DNA of 23,290 nucleotides from a virus. The stretch is taken from positions 1 through 23,290 of the IMG/VR virus record IMGVR_UViG_3300017783_000222; one strand, written 5' to 3'. The translations under genes and the position numbers were made by a program. The notes under the pieces were generated by a model, which saw only the letters and a program-made list of their open reading frames with translations, was not told the DNA's origin and did no database searches. Positions 1 through 9,090 of this stretch are shown here, piece by piece; position 1 is the stretch's first letter, and every line of letters starts with the position of its first letter.

Positions 1-444
1 GTCTTGATATAAATTTGTTATAGTTAAATTTACAGTAATTACATCTCCTGATTCAGCTCTAATATGAGTTGCTGAATTGCTGCGCTGAATAGTAGCATTT
101 ACAGCGTATGCAAAAACTGTAAGAGTACTTGTAGTGGCTGTGCTTGATTGAGATACTATATTAGGAGAACCACCACTACTTATTGCCCAAGTTGGTTGCG
201 TGTTCCAACCAGTCTCGGGAGTTGTTATATAACTTTCTATTCCAGATACTTCCGAAACATTAAAATCTCTTTCATCGTGATCGCTTGATCTGCGTACACG
301 AACAACCTTGGGATCACCCCCAGTAAGACTACGAAGACTATATGCAGCAGCAGCAGGAGCTATCGACCTGAGAGTATCTCCAACAGAGTAAAGAAAACCT
401 TTATTACTACGGACTCCGCTAAAAGACTGTATAAGTCCACTCAT
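1..444 (-). CDS. Tail fibre/adhesin-like structural protein, N-terminal part (runs off left edge)
   Basis: The frame is open from an ATG at 444 to the window edge, giving 148 codons of the N-terminus. It begins MSGLIQSF, and about residues 29-50 read APAAAAYSLRSL followed by a VVRVRRSSD segment. This pattern recurs at the start of putative tail or adhesin proteins in many marine phages and resembles the start of GH54 arabinofuranosidase-type domains. The rest is Ser/Thr-rich and looks beta-rich. The start codon overlaps the stop of the upstream 99-aa gene (TAATG), so the two are translationally coupled at the end of the late operon. Last place after the ejection proteins fits a tail fibre or receptor-binding role. 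The function is inferred from motif and position; the C-terminal domains are not visible. Confidence 0.75.
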   Translation of the reverse strand, partial: MSGLIQSFSGVRSNKGFLYSVGDTLRSIAPAAAAYSLRSLTGGDPKVVRVRRSSDHDERDFNVSEVSGIESYITTPETGWNTQPTWAISSGGSPNIVSQSSTATTSTLTVFAYAVNATIQRSNSATHIRAESGDVITVNLTITNLYQD

Positions 445-743
445 TACGCATAGCCGTTTAACTGCGTAAGTGCTACAATAGATGTACCATCTTTGCCTAA
501 CAACTTAGCAGTTTTAAACATACCTGCATAAAACAGGTAGTCACGACCAGCTTTTAATGTATGACCTACAGAGGCTGATGGGGTTGAGCCGTCAAATGTG
601 GCATATACATCATTATCTTGCACATCTATAAATACAAGGTTAGTATCAGAATCAATAGAAGGAGCATCAACCACAGAACTTGTAGTGACGCTTAGATTAG
701 ACATAGAGCCAACTACTCCAATATTTTTAGGTGTAGTACTCAT
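444..743 (-). CDS. Small phage structural-type protein, 99 aa
   Basis: This 99-aa ORF starts at an ATG and overlaps the following tail gene by one base (TAATG). About residues 38-95 look like a compact beta-sandwich: a DVYATFDGSTPS stretch, then VGHTLKAGRDYLF, then a hydrophobic strand ending the protein. Similar short proteins with a 'V-Y-x-T-F-D-G-S-T-P' core sit next to tail genes in many phages and are thought to be virion components, but no precise role is established. There is no signal peptide or membrane segment. Position between the ejection proteins and the tail fibre suggests a tail accessory or tail-tip protein (inference). Confidence 0.7.
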   Translation of the reverse strand: MSTTPKNIGVVGSMSNLSVTTSSVVDAPSIDSDTNLVFIDVQDNDVYATFDGSTPSASVGHTLKAGRDYLFYAGMFKTAKLLGKDGTSIVALTQLNGYA

Positions 744-745
744 GT

Positions 746-847
746 TTATGTGCTAGGGTATTCAGCCGCAGTCGCACTAGTAGTCTGACTTTGTCCTGAG
801 GTGTATTCTTTAGCAGTTTGTGATGTAGTTTGAGATGAATTAGCCAT
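746..847 (-). CDS. Short ORF, 33 aa, Ser/Thr/Gln/Ala-rich
   Basis: This 33-codon ORF (MANSSQTTSQ... ending ...EYPST) fills the 129-nt gap between the 1637-aa ejection protein and the 99-aa protein. Its TAA ends 2 nt before the ATG of the 99-aa gene, the tight spacing seen throughout this operon. There is no Shine-Dalgarno sequence; the ATG is preceded by A/T-rich sequence, as at other starts here. Composition is almost entirely small polar residues with no hydrophobic core, so it would be disordered. It may be a real short virion or chaperone-like peptide, or only a translated spacer that keeps ribosomes coupled. I do not recognise a family. Confidence 0.45.
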   Translation of the reverse strand: MANSSQTTSQTAKEYTSGQSQTTSATAAEYPST

Positions 848-872
848 AATATGTATTTACTTATATGTGTTT

Positions 873-3800
873 TTAGTTGTTGTCAATAGGAGTCGACCCT
901 GCTTTTTCAGTTTCTTCCCCAAGAAAGTTAAAAATAATTTCATTAGCTGTGTGTGCAGTCTGTTTTATTATAGGACCTAGTACAGGCAGATGTTGACCTG
1001 TGTACGGTTTTATAGCATCCCCAAGGTCCAAAGAAGCAATATCTGTAGCTGTGCCCACTGCAGGTCCAAAAGCAGCGTCTGTGCCAAACTGTGCCGCATT
1101 AAAGAAAGGTTCATAATATGCAAGTAGTCCAGACTGTCTAATTATTCGCATCCACTCCTGTTCTGTCATATCTACAGGATTCATTGGAGTTTTAAACCTA
1201 GATAAATCTTTAAGAACTGTAGATAAATACGCAGCTGCTAATGCCATGCCAAAATAAGCAAACATATGCGCATTTCTAAACGCAGATGTTTTGTTGTCTC
1301 CGTTGTAACCGTACAAAAATCTACGATAAATAACTCTACCCATAGCAACCATAAAGCTAGAGTACTGTAAAGCTAGTCGAGCTGATTCTCCGCTAATTGT
1401 TCCCGCCTGCAAACCCAAACGAGATATTGCTTGTGCCCCCACATCAGGCTCAATAACACCTTCACGCATATACTGATTCATAAAGCCACTAAGTTTCTTT
1501 TGAAGTTTAGCGTTCTTTATATTATAAGGACCAATACGATAAACCCCGTCAGGAGTTTTCTCCACATACTTAGCTAACTGGACTATTTCTTTATCTGTAA
1601 ATCCAAATTCTTTTAATCTTTCTTGCGTCAGCGGGTTCATCTTCTTAGCCCTCAACTGCTCTGCAAGTCCTGCAGTAAGCATATCCATAAATAGCTGTTG
1701 GTGGGACGCTGTCAGGCGATTAAGAAAATTAACCTCAAACATAAAGTCGTTAGCAGAGTTTATTTTACCCGAAGCTCCAGCCTCATCGGTAATAACCCGT
1801 TGAGCCATGTTTCTAGTAATTAGGTCAAAAGCAGCCCCCTGCTGTCTAAACCATTGAGCCATTTTCTTATTATCCCCTTTAAACTGCGCAGACACAGCTT
1901 GCTGGTATCTAGAAAAGTAGGCTGGCAAACCTTCTGAACCAACGCCCAGATATTGTAAAGTAGACCAAACTAACGGAATATCAGACAATGAAGAAAACCC
2001 CGCACCCCCAAGCATTGCTACATTCTGCACCTGCCTGACGTTTCTAAATATTGAAGACAGATTAGCATCAACAGGAGTGTCTAATCTACCAGTTACTTGG
2101 TCTACAGTAGCTTTAGTCTTTAACTTAGATATTGCTGTTGCTTGTGGTGGTATTAAAGAAAGCAGTGCTCCGTTAGCATCGTGACCAACATGTTTTACCA
2201 AAGCAATATTTTCAGAACGACTTGCTATTTGCTCTAGCATAAATCGACCCATGTTCTTTCGGTTGCCAAACTCTACAAGTGCGTCAATTCTTTTATTTTT
2301 CTTAAATACAATTTTAGCTGCTTTACGGTACCCGCCAAGCACAGATGGATTATTTATATCAGTATCTTGAATAAACTCCCCATCTACAATTTCATTGTAT
2401 AAACCCCTAAGAAAAGTTTTTGGATTAAACAACTTGTGCTTACCTGCATCTTTTAAACCAGACTTAGTAGAACTAGGTCGTTCAGCCATAAGACCGCCAT
2501 GAGCTTTTATAGTTTCCCTCATGTCAATCATCTCTAGCATCTTAGCTTCAAAAGCTTCATAACCCATGTTTTTTACAAAGGCTCTATCATAAGTCATACT
2601 GTAGCCCAAAAACCCCTGACGATCTCGAATTGTAATGCCTAGAGCATTCATCTGCGATAGTTGGTTTTTATTAGTCTTACGAATAGTATCAACAAGCCCT
2701 TCCCAAACTTTAACGCCCTGCCATTTTTTAGGTATTTTACCAGTGGCTAATGCATTCATTATATCTCTGTGAAATAACACAGAAGCTTGTTTTAACTCTG
2801 TGCCGTACAAAGCAATTAAATTCTTATTACCTATTGTAGTATTAACATAGGAAGACATATACTTTGTAGGGTCTTCCCCTAAAAATAATTCAAACAAGCC
2901 GTTATCTATTAAATAATCTAGCAAAGGGTTTTGATCTAGCTGTTTCTGAATGGTCTTGTAGGTCTGCAAAGATGTACCTAAGTCCACGCCTTGGCGACGA
3001 CTGCCGTCCATAAAAGTAGATAACTGATCAATCCTTTTTTTAGCTGAACGATGTTTATTAACTAAACCATTTAAACCTTCGTAGGTTACCCTGTCATGCA
3101 TAGTTCTTAAAACAACTGCATGTGCTTCTGTAGCAAGAAAGTCATTTACCCTGCCAATTTTAACAGCTGCATCAGCAGTCTCATCTAATAAAATATAACC
3201 TACACGCTGAGCAACTTCTAACGGAAGTCCTTCGTTAGTTAACTTTACTAAATTATTTAAAGTAGATTTTAAATCTTTATTCTTCAAAACAATCTTAGCT
3301 ACTTCTTTATTTCGTTTTTGAGCCGCTTGAATGTTAGAAACCATATTGTTAGCTACATCAGCTGTAAGCCAACTATGCCCCTTATTTTCCATCTCTGTTA
3401 TAAAAGTATTTAAGGCTGGGGGTAGTTTAGCAGAAGGTATTTTTGACAGCGAAAGTAAAGCTGGTAAAACTGTTTCGTCTCCTCCTAATAGTTTTGCTAT
3501 TGAGTCGTCAATAAAAGCTATAGGATCGCCCATAAAATTGTTTTGTGCTTTGGCGTTCTCTTCAAAACGAGCTACTGACAATGCAGAATTATCGGGATCA
3601 AATACATTACTTAAGTTTGCTTGTGCTCCTTCTTCAGCTCTTTTAACATTTGCTTGAAAATCTGCGCTGTTCTTAATAGCTATTATATTTTCAGCTATTG
3701 TCGATGCTAACTTATTCGAGTCTGTTATAGACTTTATTTGCTTAACAGCAGGAATATTATCATGCTTGTTTAAAGTTTTATTTAAAGTGTCTTGCAGATA

Positions 3801-5786
3801 ATCAAAAGTCTTTGCCATTTTAGTATAAAGGGCAGGATCGACTTGTTTTAATCTATTCCAAAAGGCAGGTTGTGTAATAGCAAACTCTATTAAATTAGGA
3901 GCAACTTCTTTTGCGGCTGTATCTACTTTTTTTCCAAAAGTATCAACAACGTTTTCGTAACCTATTTTCCGAGCTTTATCATACAAAGCAAGATTTACAC
4001 CCAAACCTTCGTTATAATCAGCAGCAGCCTGCAATGCAGAAGTGTGAAGTATATCATAAGCTTTAGGATCTATATCTTCTATATGGTGTACTGTTTCGTG
4101 CATTAGTGTACGAAACACACTGACAAAAGCCGCAGACTCAGAGGATGTAAAACCATCTTTAAGTTTATAATTTGCAATGTTTAGAACTTTAGTTGCTTGT
4201 ATACCTTGCAGCTCATTAGCAGTTCTAGAAAGAAAAAAGTAAGGCTGGTTTATATAAGTAATAAGAGGCTCTCCAAACTTAGCTGCGCCCAAAGTTACAC
4301 TCCCCTCTTTAGACACAGGACCATCTTCTAATATAACACTAGTAACGTCCCTGCCATAAAAAATATTATCAACTGCTCTCTGAGCCTCTACAAGCATCAT
4401 AGAGTAATTATCTCCTATAATATCTGTTATCTCGCTAACAGCTCTTTCAAATTTTTCTTTTGCGGGGTCTATAAAAAACTCTTTTATTTGTCTTTGAGAA
4501 TACTGTGTCTTGTATGTATCATAAGCAGTCTTCTCTAAGTCTACATACGCTCTTCGTAAGTTATCAGCTTCAGCAACACGATCAACTAATTTTTTGCCGT
4601 AAACTTGAGCAGGTTGTGATACAAAACCACTGTCAGGTACTACAGATTTCATTGTTGGATGCACCTGGTGTGCCCGAACTATTTCAAAGCCTGCCTCTTT
4701 TAACAGTGTAGCATCTGTTGGCGTAATCTTGTTTGTACCTTTACCAAATAAAATTATATCAGACACCCGCTTCATTTGTCTTTTTTGTAAAAGTAGTAAT
4801 GACCTTGCAGTGTCTTTATTAGCCCTGCTAGCTAACTTCTTAGCAGACATCACAGACAAAGCTCTCATCTGTAAGTTTGTCTCGTGCATATTAAGAATCG
4901 CTGTAGCTGTAAGATCTTGCTCCCTAGTTAATGGCGTAGTGCTGCGACCTGCTGCCCAGTCTCTTAACTCTGGGAACTGATCAAACATTCTATTAAGAAC
5001 AAAATTTTGATCATCAGAAGCTTGAAGTAAGGCAGTTCTTATATCGCCTGATTCAAAAAGCTTTTGTAGTTGCTCGTCCTGACGTATAATATTTTTATTT
5101 CGTAAAGCTGCATTGTTTATAGCGTAACCGCGCACACCACTAATTAAACCTGCAAAACCAAGATTCATCGCTGCCGACAACTGCAGTTGCTCAAGCGTAT
5201 ATTCCTGTACACCTAAATCGTTTTGCATAAAAGCATAAGGAACTTCATATCCTGCATTTACCGCTAAAACATTTTTAAATGTAGAACTTGCTCCATGAAA
5301 CGTAGCAGCAACTCTATTTCCTGCTAACATATTTAACTGAGCAAGCTTAGCACCTTTACTTGGCAGAGCTACTGGCGCAAAAGCTAAAGGATCAGTTAAC
5401 ATAGCACCTGCAAAAGCACCAGCTAAATTTCTTATTGTTCTTTTCTGCCCGCTAATATACTCGTTGTTTATAAAGTTTGTTGCGCCTTGGTGTATACGCC
5501 ACTCTAGTTGCGCCTCATTTTCATCAGCTCTGTAGTCTAAACCATACTTATAGGCATTTGTATTTTCAAACTGCTCCTTAGTCACAGCAGGAGCATCATC
5601 ATCAGCCAACGATCTTTTCTTTAGCCACTTAGCTAAAGTCATCGTTACATTGTTATACATGCCGTTATGAAAAGATGCACTTAAACCTTTCCACGCACCG
5701 TAGTCTGTCGTACTATGCAGACCATTAATTTCTTCATAGGACTTTAATTGCTCATACCGAGCTGTGCTAAGGGGTGCTCTAATCAT
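873..5786 (-). CDS. Giant internal virion/DNA-ejection protein, T7 gp16-like, with HExxH motif (1637 aa)
   Basis: Third and largest of the gp14/gp15/gp16-like ejection set, by order and size (T7 gp16 is about 1318 aa). In T7 the equivalents form the inner core and are ejected to make a channel across the cell envelope. Visible features are a hydrophobic stretch at about 121-142, a predicted transmembrane-like segment at about 1507-1525, and long helical charged stretches. Unlike T7 gp16 I see no N-terminal lytic transglycosylase. Instead residues 563-568 read HETVHH, an HExxH zinc-metallopeptidase signature in a helix-like context. E611, in an ENVVDTF stretch 44 residues after E564, is a possible third metal ligand. 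Its start overlaps the gp15-like gene by 8 nt. Ejection role: fairly confident from context. Protease activity: inference from the motif. Confidence 0.85.
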   Translation of the reverse strand: MIRAPLSTARYEQLKSYEEINGLHSTTDYGAWKGLSASFHNGMYNNVTMTLAKWLKKRSLADDDAPAVTKEQFENTNAYKYGLDYRADENEAQLEWRIHQGATNFINNEYISGQKRTIRNLAGAFAGAMLTDPLAFAPVALPSKGAKLAQLNMLAGNRVAATFHGASSTFKNVLAVNAGYEVPYAFMQNDLGVQEYTLEQLQLSAAMNLGFAGLISGVRGYAINNAALRNKNIIRQDEQLQKLFESGDIRTALLQASDDQNFVLNRMFDQFPELRDWAAGRSTTPLTREQDLTATAILNMHETNLQMRALSVMSAKKLASRANKDTARSLLLLQKRQMKRVSDIILFGKGTNKITPTDATLLKEAGFEIVRAHQVHPTMKSVVPDSGFVSQPAQVYGKKLVDRVAEADNLRRAYVDLEKTAYDTYKTQYSQRQIKEFFIDPAKEKFERAVSEITDIIGDNYSMMLVEAQRAVDNIFYGRDVTSVILEDGPVSKEGSVTLGAAKFGEPLITYINQPYFFLSRTANELQGIQATKVLNIANYKLKDGFTSSESAAFVSVFRTLMHETVHHIEDIDPKAYDILHTSALQAAADYNEGLGVNLALYDKARKIGYENVVDTFGKKVDTAAKEVAPNLIEFAITQPAFWNRLKQVDPALYTKMAKTFDYLQDTLNKTLNKHDNIPAVKQIKSITDSNKLASTIAENIIAIKNSADFQANVKRAEEGAQANLSNVFDPDNSALSVARFEENAKAQNNFMGDPIAFIDDSIAKLLGGDETVLPALLSLSKIPSAKLPPALNTFITEMENKGHSWLTADVANNMVSNIQAAQKRNKEVAKIVLKNKDLKSTLNNLVKLTNEGLPLEVAQRVGYILLDETADAAVKIGRVNDFLATEAHAVVLRTMHDRVTYEGLNGLVNKHRSAKKRIDQLSTFMDGSRRQGVDLGTSLQTYKTIQKQLDQNPLLDYLIDNGLFELFLGEDPTKYMSSYVNTTIGNKNLIALYGTELKQASVLFHRDIMNALATGKIPKKWQGVKVWEGLVDTIRKTNKNQLSQMNALGITIRDRQGFLGYSMTYDRAFVKNMGYEAFEAKMLEMIDMRETIKAHGGLMAERPSSTKSGLKDAGKHKLFNPKTFLRGLYNEIVDGEFIQDTDINNPSVLGGYRKAAKIVFKKNKRIDALVEFGNRKNMGRFMLEQIASRSENIALVKHVGHDANGALLSLIPPQATAISKLKTKATVDQVTGRLDTPVDANLSSIFRNVRQVQNVAMLGGAGFSSLSDIPLVWSTLQYLGVGSEGLPAYFSRYQQAVSAQFKGDNKKMAQWFRQQGAAFDLITRNMAQRVITDEAGASGKINSANDFMFEVNFLNRLTASHQQLFMDMLTAGLAEQLRAKKMNPLTQERLKEFGFTDKEIVQLAKYVEKTPDGVYRIGPYNIKNAKLQKKLSGFMNQYMREGVIEPDVGAQAISRLGLQAGTISGESARLALQYSSFMVAMGRVIYRRFLYGYNGDNKTSAFRNAHMFAYFGMALAAAYLSTVLKDLSRFKTPMNPVDMTEQEWMRIIRQSGLLAYYEPFFNAAQFGTDAAFGPAVGTATDIASLDLGDAIKPYTGQHLPVLGPIIKQTAHTANEIIFNFLGEETEKAGSTPIDNN

Positions 5787-8484
5787 TAAAAAGCTCGTCT
5801 AAAACGGAATCTATTCGAATACCTTTAGGTCCTAAAGTTCCATTGTTACCTCCAAGTGTAACTTCTTTATTAAAAACTATATCGTACAAATCTTTTGCCT
5901 GATTTAAAGTCACATACAAAGGTTCTCCTCTGTCGTGAACTCTAGTGTACCTGTTACCGTCAAAATATTCAACATAAACTCTTTGTTCGACTGCACCAGT
6001 TTTTTGGTTTTGCTCCCAAATTGGTAACCCAATACGCGCCTGTCCTTGCTGGACACCCTCACCCATATCAACAAGGTTGTTGTCAAAACCTCTCATAAGT
6101 GCTTCTGTGAAACTTCTGCGGGTGTCTGTGTCTTGTGCAGAAACACTAAAAACATTAGGTATATTAGGACCTGTAAACCCACTAGGTGCAGGAACACTTT
6201 GTTGTGCTAAATCTTTAGTAGCTCTTTTAATTACATCAAGATCATACTTTTGAGTCAAAGAACCAATAACAGAAAACTTCCAATAATCTCCTACTATTAA
6301 GGCTTCCGCTTTATCCCTTTTAAGCCTTGTTAGCGGGGCAACCATTCTAGCAAAAACACCAGGACCAGGAGCTCCAAAAAAACCTTCCCCACGCAGAGAA
6401 GCTTCTCTTTTATAATCAATATCCTCTACAGCAATCTCAGGTGGAATATTTGTATAACTACCACTTTCATTTTGCTCTGTGTACCCAAATAAAGGAAGAA
6501 GTGTTTTTTCTTCTATGCTTTTATTCAAGTAAGCAACTACCTTATCTTTATCTGTTAGGTCTAAAGGACTAGTAGAAGTAGATGCTTTGTAGAGCTGACC
6601 ATAGATAATTTGCTGTAGAGCCTCACTTGCCTCTATTTGATCAGTGTATTTAAGACTATTTATAAAAGAAGACATAGGTGACGAGTCTTCCTCAATAACT
6701 TCATTCACAAGTTTTTTACTTTCTTCTGGCAACTTTTCGCCATCAAAATAAGCTGAAAGCACTGTATTAACTGCCGTTTCAGGATCAAGCTTCTCACCGT
6801 TATACTGCATTCGCAGTGTTTGATTAGTATAAAGCCACATACCACGATAGTAGGCATGCTCTTCTGGACTTAACCTATCAGAATTTGCAATTTGAACACC
6901 TCCATAAAAATTTGTTGCAGAATCACCATTAATTTTTATATTATTTTTAATATGCTCAACCATGCCCTCTGGCGAACTAGGTATTGGTTGTTGTTGTGGA
7001 ATAAAAAAAGTACTAGGTACAGGCTGACCCATAAGAGTGCCACTAGTAGCCTTAACAGCTTTTGCAAACTGACTGTACTCTAACGAAAGTTGTAAGCGCG
7101 CAGCTTCATCGCCAGCACCAGCTTGTCGCACAAGCCGTCTCTTAACTGGATTTAGCTCGCCATAAAAAGAAGCGTCTCCGCTTGCTAGTTTACTTTGAAT
7201 TTGGGTTACATCTCTTGAAAGCCTGTTTTGTAGCGTTGATCTACGAGTTTTATCTAGACCAAATGTATTTAATCTTGCTCCTATTATTTCTGAGGCACTA
7301 ACATCTTCTGGACTGTCTAATCTTAGAGCTTCAGATAACAATGCTTGATAAGGAGTCTGCATAGAATCTATTTTTTCAGCATACTCGCCTTGTAAAAATT
7401 CTGCGCTGCCCCCTTCTGGAAAATCTATAGGTAAAAATTGTCTAACATAATTAATCGTAGCCTGTAATGACTTATAGCTGTCATCTCCTGGTTTAAGAAC
7501 AGTAGATGCTCTTTCTTCCATTACCTGTAAATCTATAAACATCCTAGCAGCTTCTTTTGCTAAAACCATGTCGCTATTTAGCCTAGTATCTACAGCCAAG
7601 ATTACATCCTTTATCGCATTCACAGTATTAGCCCTAAGAACAGTAGGATCATTGAGTTCTTTTAATCTAGAGTCGTAAGCGTCTTCTAATCTGCCAATAT
7701 CTGTTGCATCAAAATTTAGTTCAGGGTTAGCGGAAATAAACTCCCTAAGCTCGTCTTTTTTAACTGCTAAATCCTGAGGGCTAGCTGTGTTTTCAAGGTC
7801 TACCTGTGCAAAACCAAGCATGCTTTTTCCAACAACTTCCAAATAAGCTTCACGCCCTTCTGCTGTAAGACCCTTAGCAGTGCTGTAAACATCCTGTCCT
7901 TCCGTACTAGTAAAAAGTGGATGGTTTATAACAGACCGAAAAACAGATATTGGAGTTCCAACCCCAAAATAATCAACTAAATTAGTGTTTATAAATTTTT
8001 GGAGCGCATCGCCTCTTTCTTCAGCTGTATCTATAATTACAGATTGAGCATTATTAGCCTCAAACCTTGCTTGTAGATTTCCAGTATCTTTATAAAAATT
8101 GTTATTATAGCGCGACATTGCTTTTTCACTAGTCAACGCTACAGGGGAATCTTCAGGTAAAAAACTAGACAAAGGAGTACCAACAACAGACATAACATTG
8201 TCCTGTAACTCCTGAATACCCTTTAATCCAATTTTATTACTAACACCAGTATTTAAAGCATCCAAAGCAGTTTTATACTGCACTTGACGCTCTGCGTCTG
8301 CTTTACTAGCCAGTTGTACCTGAGCCTCATCTTTCTTTTGTTGAATAGAAGTAGCATAACTAGCAGCAGCTTGACCAACTTGTCCAAAAGCCTGACCAAC
8401 TTCTCTTAAACCGCTTCTAAAATTAGATGTAGTATCAAAAGCTGAAAATGGTGCTTTTTGTTGTTTTTGTGTAGGTTTTATCAT
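5779..8484 (-). CDS. Internal virion/DNA-ejection protein, T7 gp15-like (901 aa)
   Basis: Large soluble protein, predicted mainly helical, placed between the small gp14-like and the giant gp16-like protein, the order of the T7 core genes. The length (901 aa) is somewhat above T7 gp15 (747 aa). The N-terminus (about 10-75) is Gln/Ala-rich, with a SYATSIQQKKDEAQVQLASK coiled-coil-like stretch. The body is acidic, with many repeated helical segments and no enzyme motif I can recognise. There is no signal peptide or obvious transmembrane helix. It overlaps both neighbours (4 nt upstream as ATGA, 8 nt downstream), so the three ejection proteins are probably made in coupled fashion. Assignment rests on gene order, size and composition, not on a specific motif. 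Confidence 0.75.
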   Translation of the reverse strand: MIKPTQKQQKAPFSAFDTTSNFRSGLREVGQAFGQVGQAAASYATSIQQKKDEAQVQLASKADAERQVQYKTALDALNTGVSNKIGLKGIQELQDNVMSVVGTPLSSFLPEDSPVALTSEKAMSRYNNNFYKDTGNLQARFEANNAQSVIIDTAEERGDALQKFINTNLVDYFGVGTPISVFRSVINHPLFTSTEGQDVYSTAKGLTAEGREAYLEVVGKSMLGFAQVDLENTASPQDLAVKKDELREFISANPELNFDATDIGRLEDAYDSRLKELNDPTVLRANTVNAIKDVILAVDTRLNSDMVLAKEAARMFIDLQVMEERASTVLKPGDDSYKSLQATINYVRQFLPIDFPEGGSAEFLQGEYAEKIDSMQTPYQALLSEALRLDSPEDVSASEIIGARLNTFGLDKTRRSTLQNRLSRDVTQIQSKLASGDASFYGELNPVKRRLVRQAGAGDEAARLQLSLEYSQFAKAVKATSGTLMGQPVPSTFFIPQQQPIPSSPEGMVEHIKNNIKINGDSATNFYGGVQIANSDRLSPEEHAYYRGMWLYTNQTLRMQYNGEKLDPETAVNTVLSAYFDGEKLPEESKKLVNEVIEEDSSPMSSFINSLKYTDQIEASEALQQIIYGQLYKASTSTSPLDLTDKDKVVAYLNKSIEEKTLLPLFGYTEQNESGSYTNIPPEIAVEDIDYKREASLRGEGFFGAPGPGVFARMVAPLTRLKRDKAEALIVGDYWKFSVIGSLTQKYDLDVIKRATKDLAQQSVPAPSGFTGPNIPNVFSVSAQDTDTRRSFTEALMRGFDNNLVDMGEGVQQGQARIGLPIWEQNQKTGAVEQRVYVEYFDGNRYTRVHDRGEPLYVTLNQAKDLYDIVFNKEVTLGGNNGTLGPKGIRIDSVLDELFND

Positions 8485-9089
8485 GGTCCAAATACGTTAT
8501 TTTCAGCAGCATACCCAGCAGCCTGACCAAAAGATCCAAGTAGATTAGCCGTACCAGCTAACTGAGTTTGTTTTGCTTGGTTTCTAAATTGAGTAGCGTT
8601 ATTAGCAGCAGTACGCAAAGTTAAATTTCGCGCATCTTGACCACGTTGATAGGCATATCCTAATTGTCGGTCTGTGTCTGCAAGTTGACTAGAAAATTGT
8701 GCAGTTTCTTGTGAAGCTGCAAAATCAAACCTAGCTAGGTTATCATAACCCTGTAATTCTGCAGAACGAAGCACATCACTAAATGTTCCACCAGAACCAG
8801 ATAGTTGCATTCTTGACGTAGCTAACTCTCTAGCCTGTTTCTTTTGCAAATCTTCACGCCCAAAAGATGCTTTTTGTAGTGCCTGGTTTTTCTCTAAAGC
8901 GTTTGCAGATGCAACATAGCCAAGATCACCCTGCTCTGCCACCATGTTATTAACATCTATCTGAGCATTGTACTTACCCATAGCTATCGCAGACTCAGCT
9001 GAGTTACGCTGAGCCGCAGCCTCTCGTTGCGCTCCCATGTACTGGGTTACGCCTGAGGCTACACTTGCTACTACGGCTACAATTTCCAT
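8481..9089 (-). CDS. Virion core/ejection protein, T7 gp14-like (202 aa)
   Basis: The 202-aa length matches T7 gp14 (196 aa). The N-terminus (about 4-20) is a small-residue hydrophobic segment, VAVVASVASGVTQYMGAQ, followed by a long Ala/Gln-rich helical region. This region includes an ALEKNQALQKASFGREDLQ stretch and a SRMQLSGSGGTFSDVL turn, which is typical of this family. The Ala/Gly C-terminus is also typical. In T7 gp14 forms the outer-membrane part of the ejection channel. The gene is 1 nt from tail tubular B upstream and overlaps the gp15-like gene as ATGA, so it sits exactly where gp14 belongs. Confidence is good for the family and moderate for the exact membrane role. Confidence 0.85.
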   Translation of the reverse strand: MEIVAVVASVASGVTQYMGAQREAAAQRNSAESAIAMGKYNAQIDVNNMVAEQGDLGYVASANALEKNQALQKASFGREDLQKKQARELATSRMQLSGSGGTFSDVLRSAELQGYDNLARFDFAASQETAQFSSQLADTDRQLGYAYQRGQDARNLTLRTAANNATQFRNQAKQTQLAGTANLLGSFGQAAGYAAENNVFGP

Positions 9090-9090
9090 A

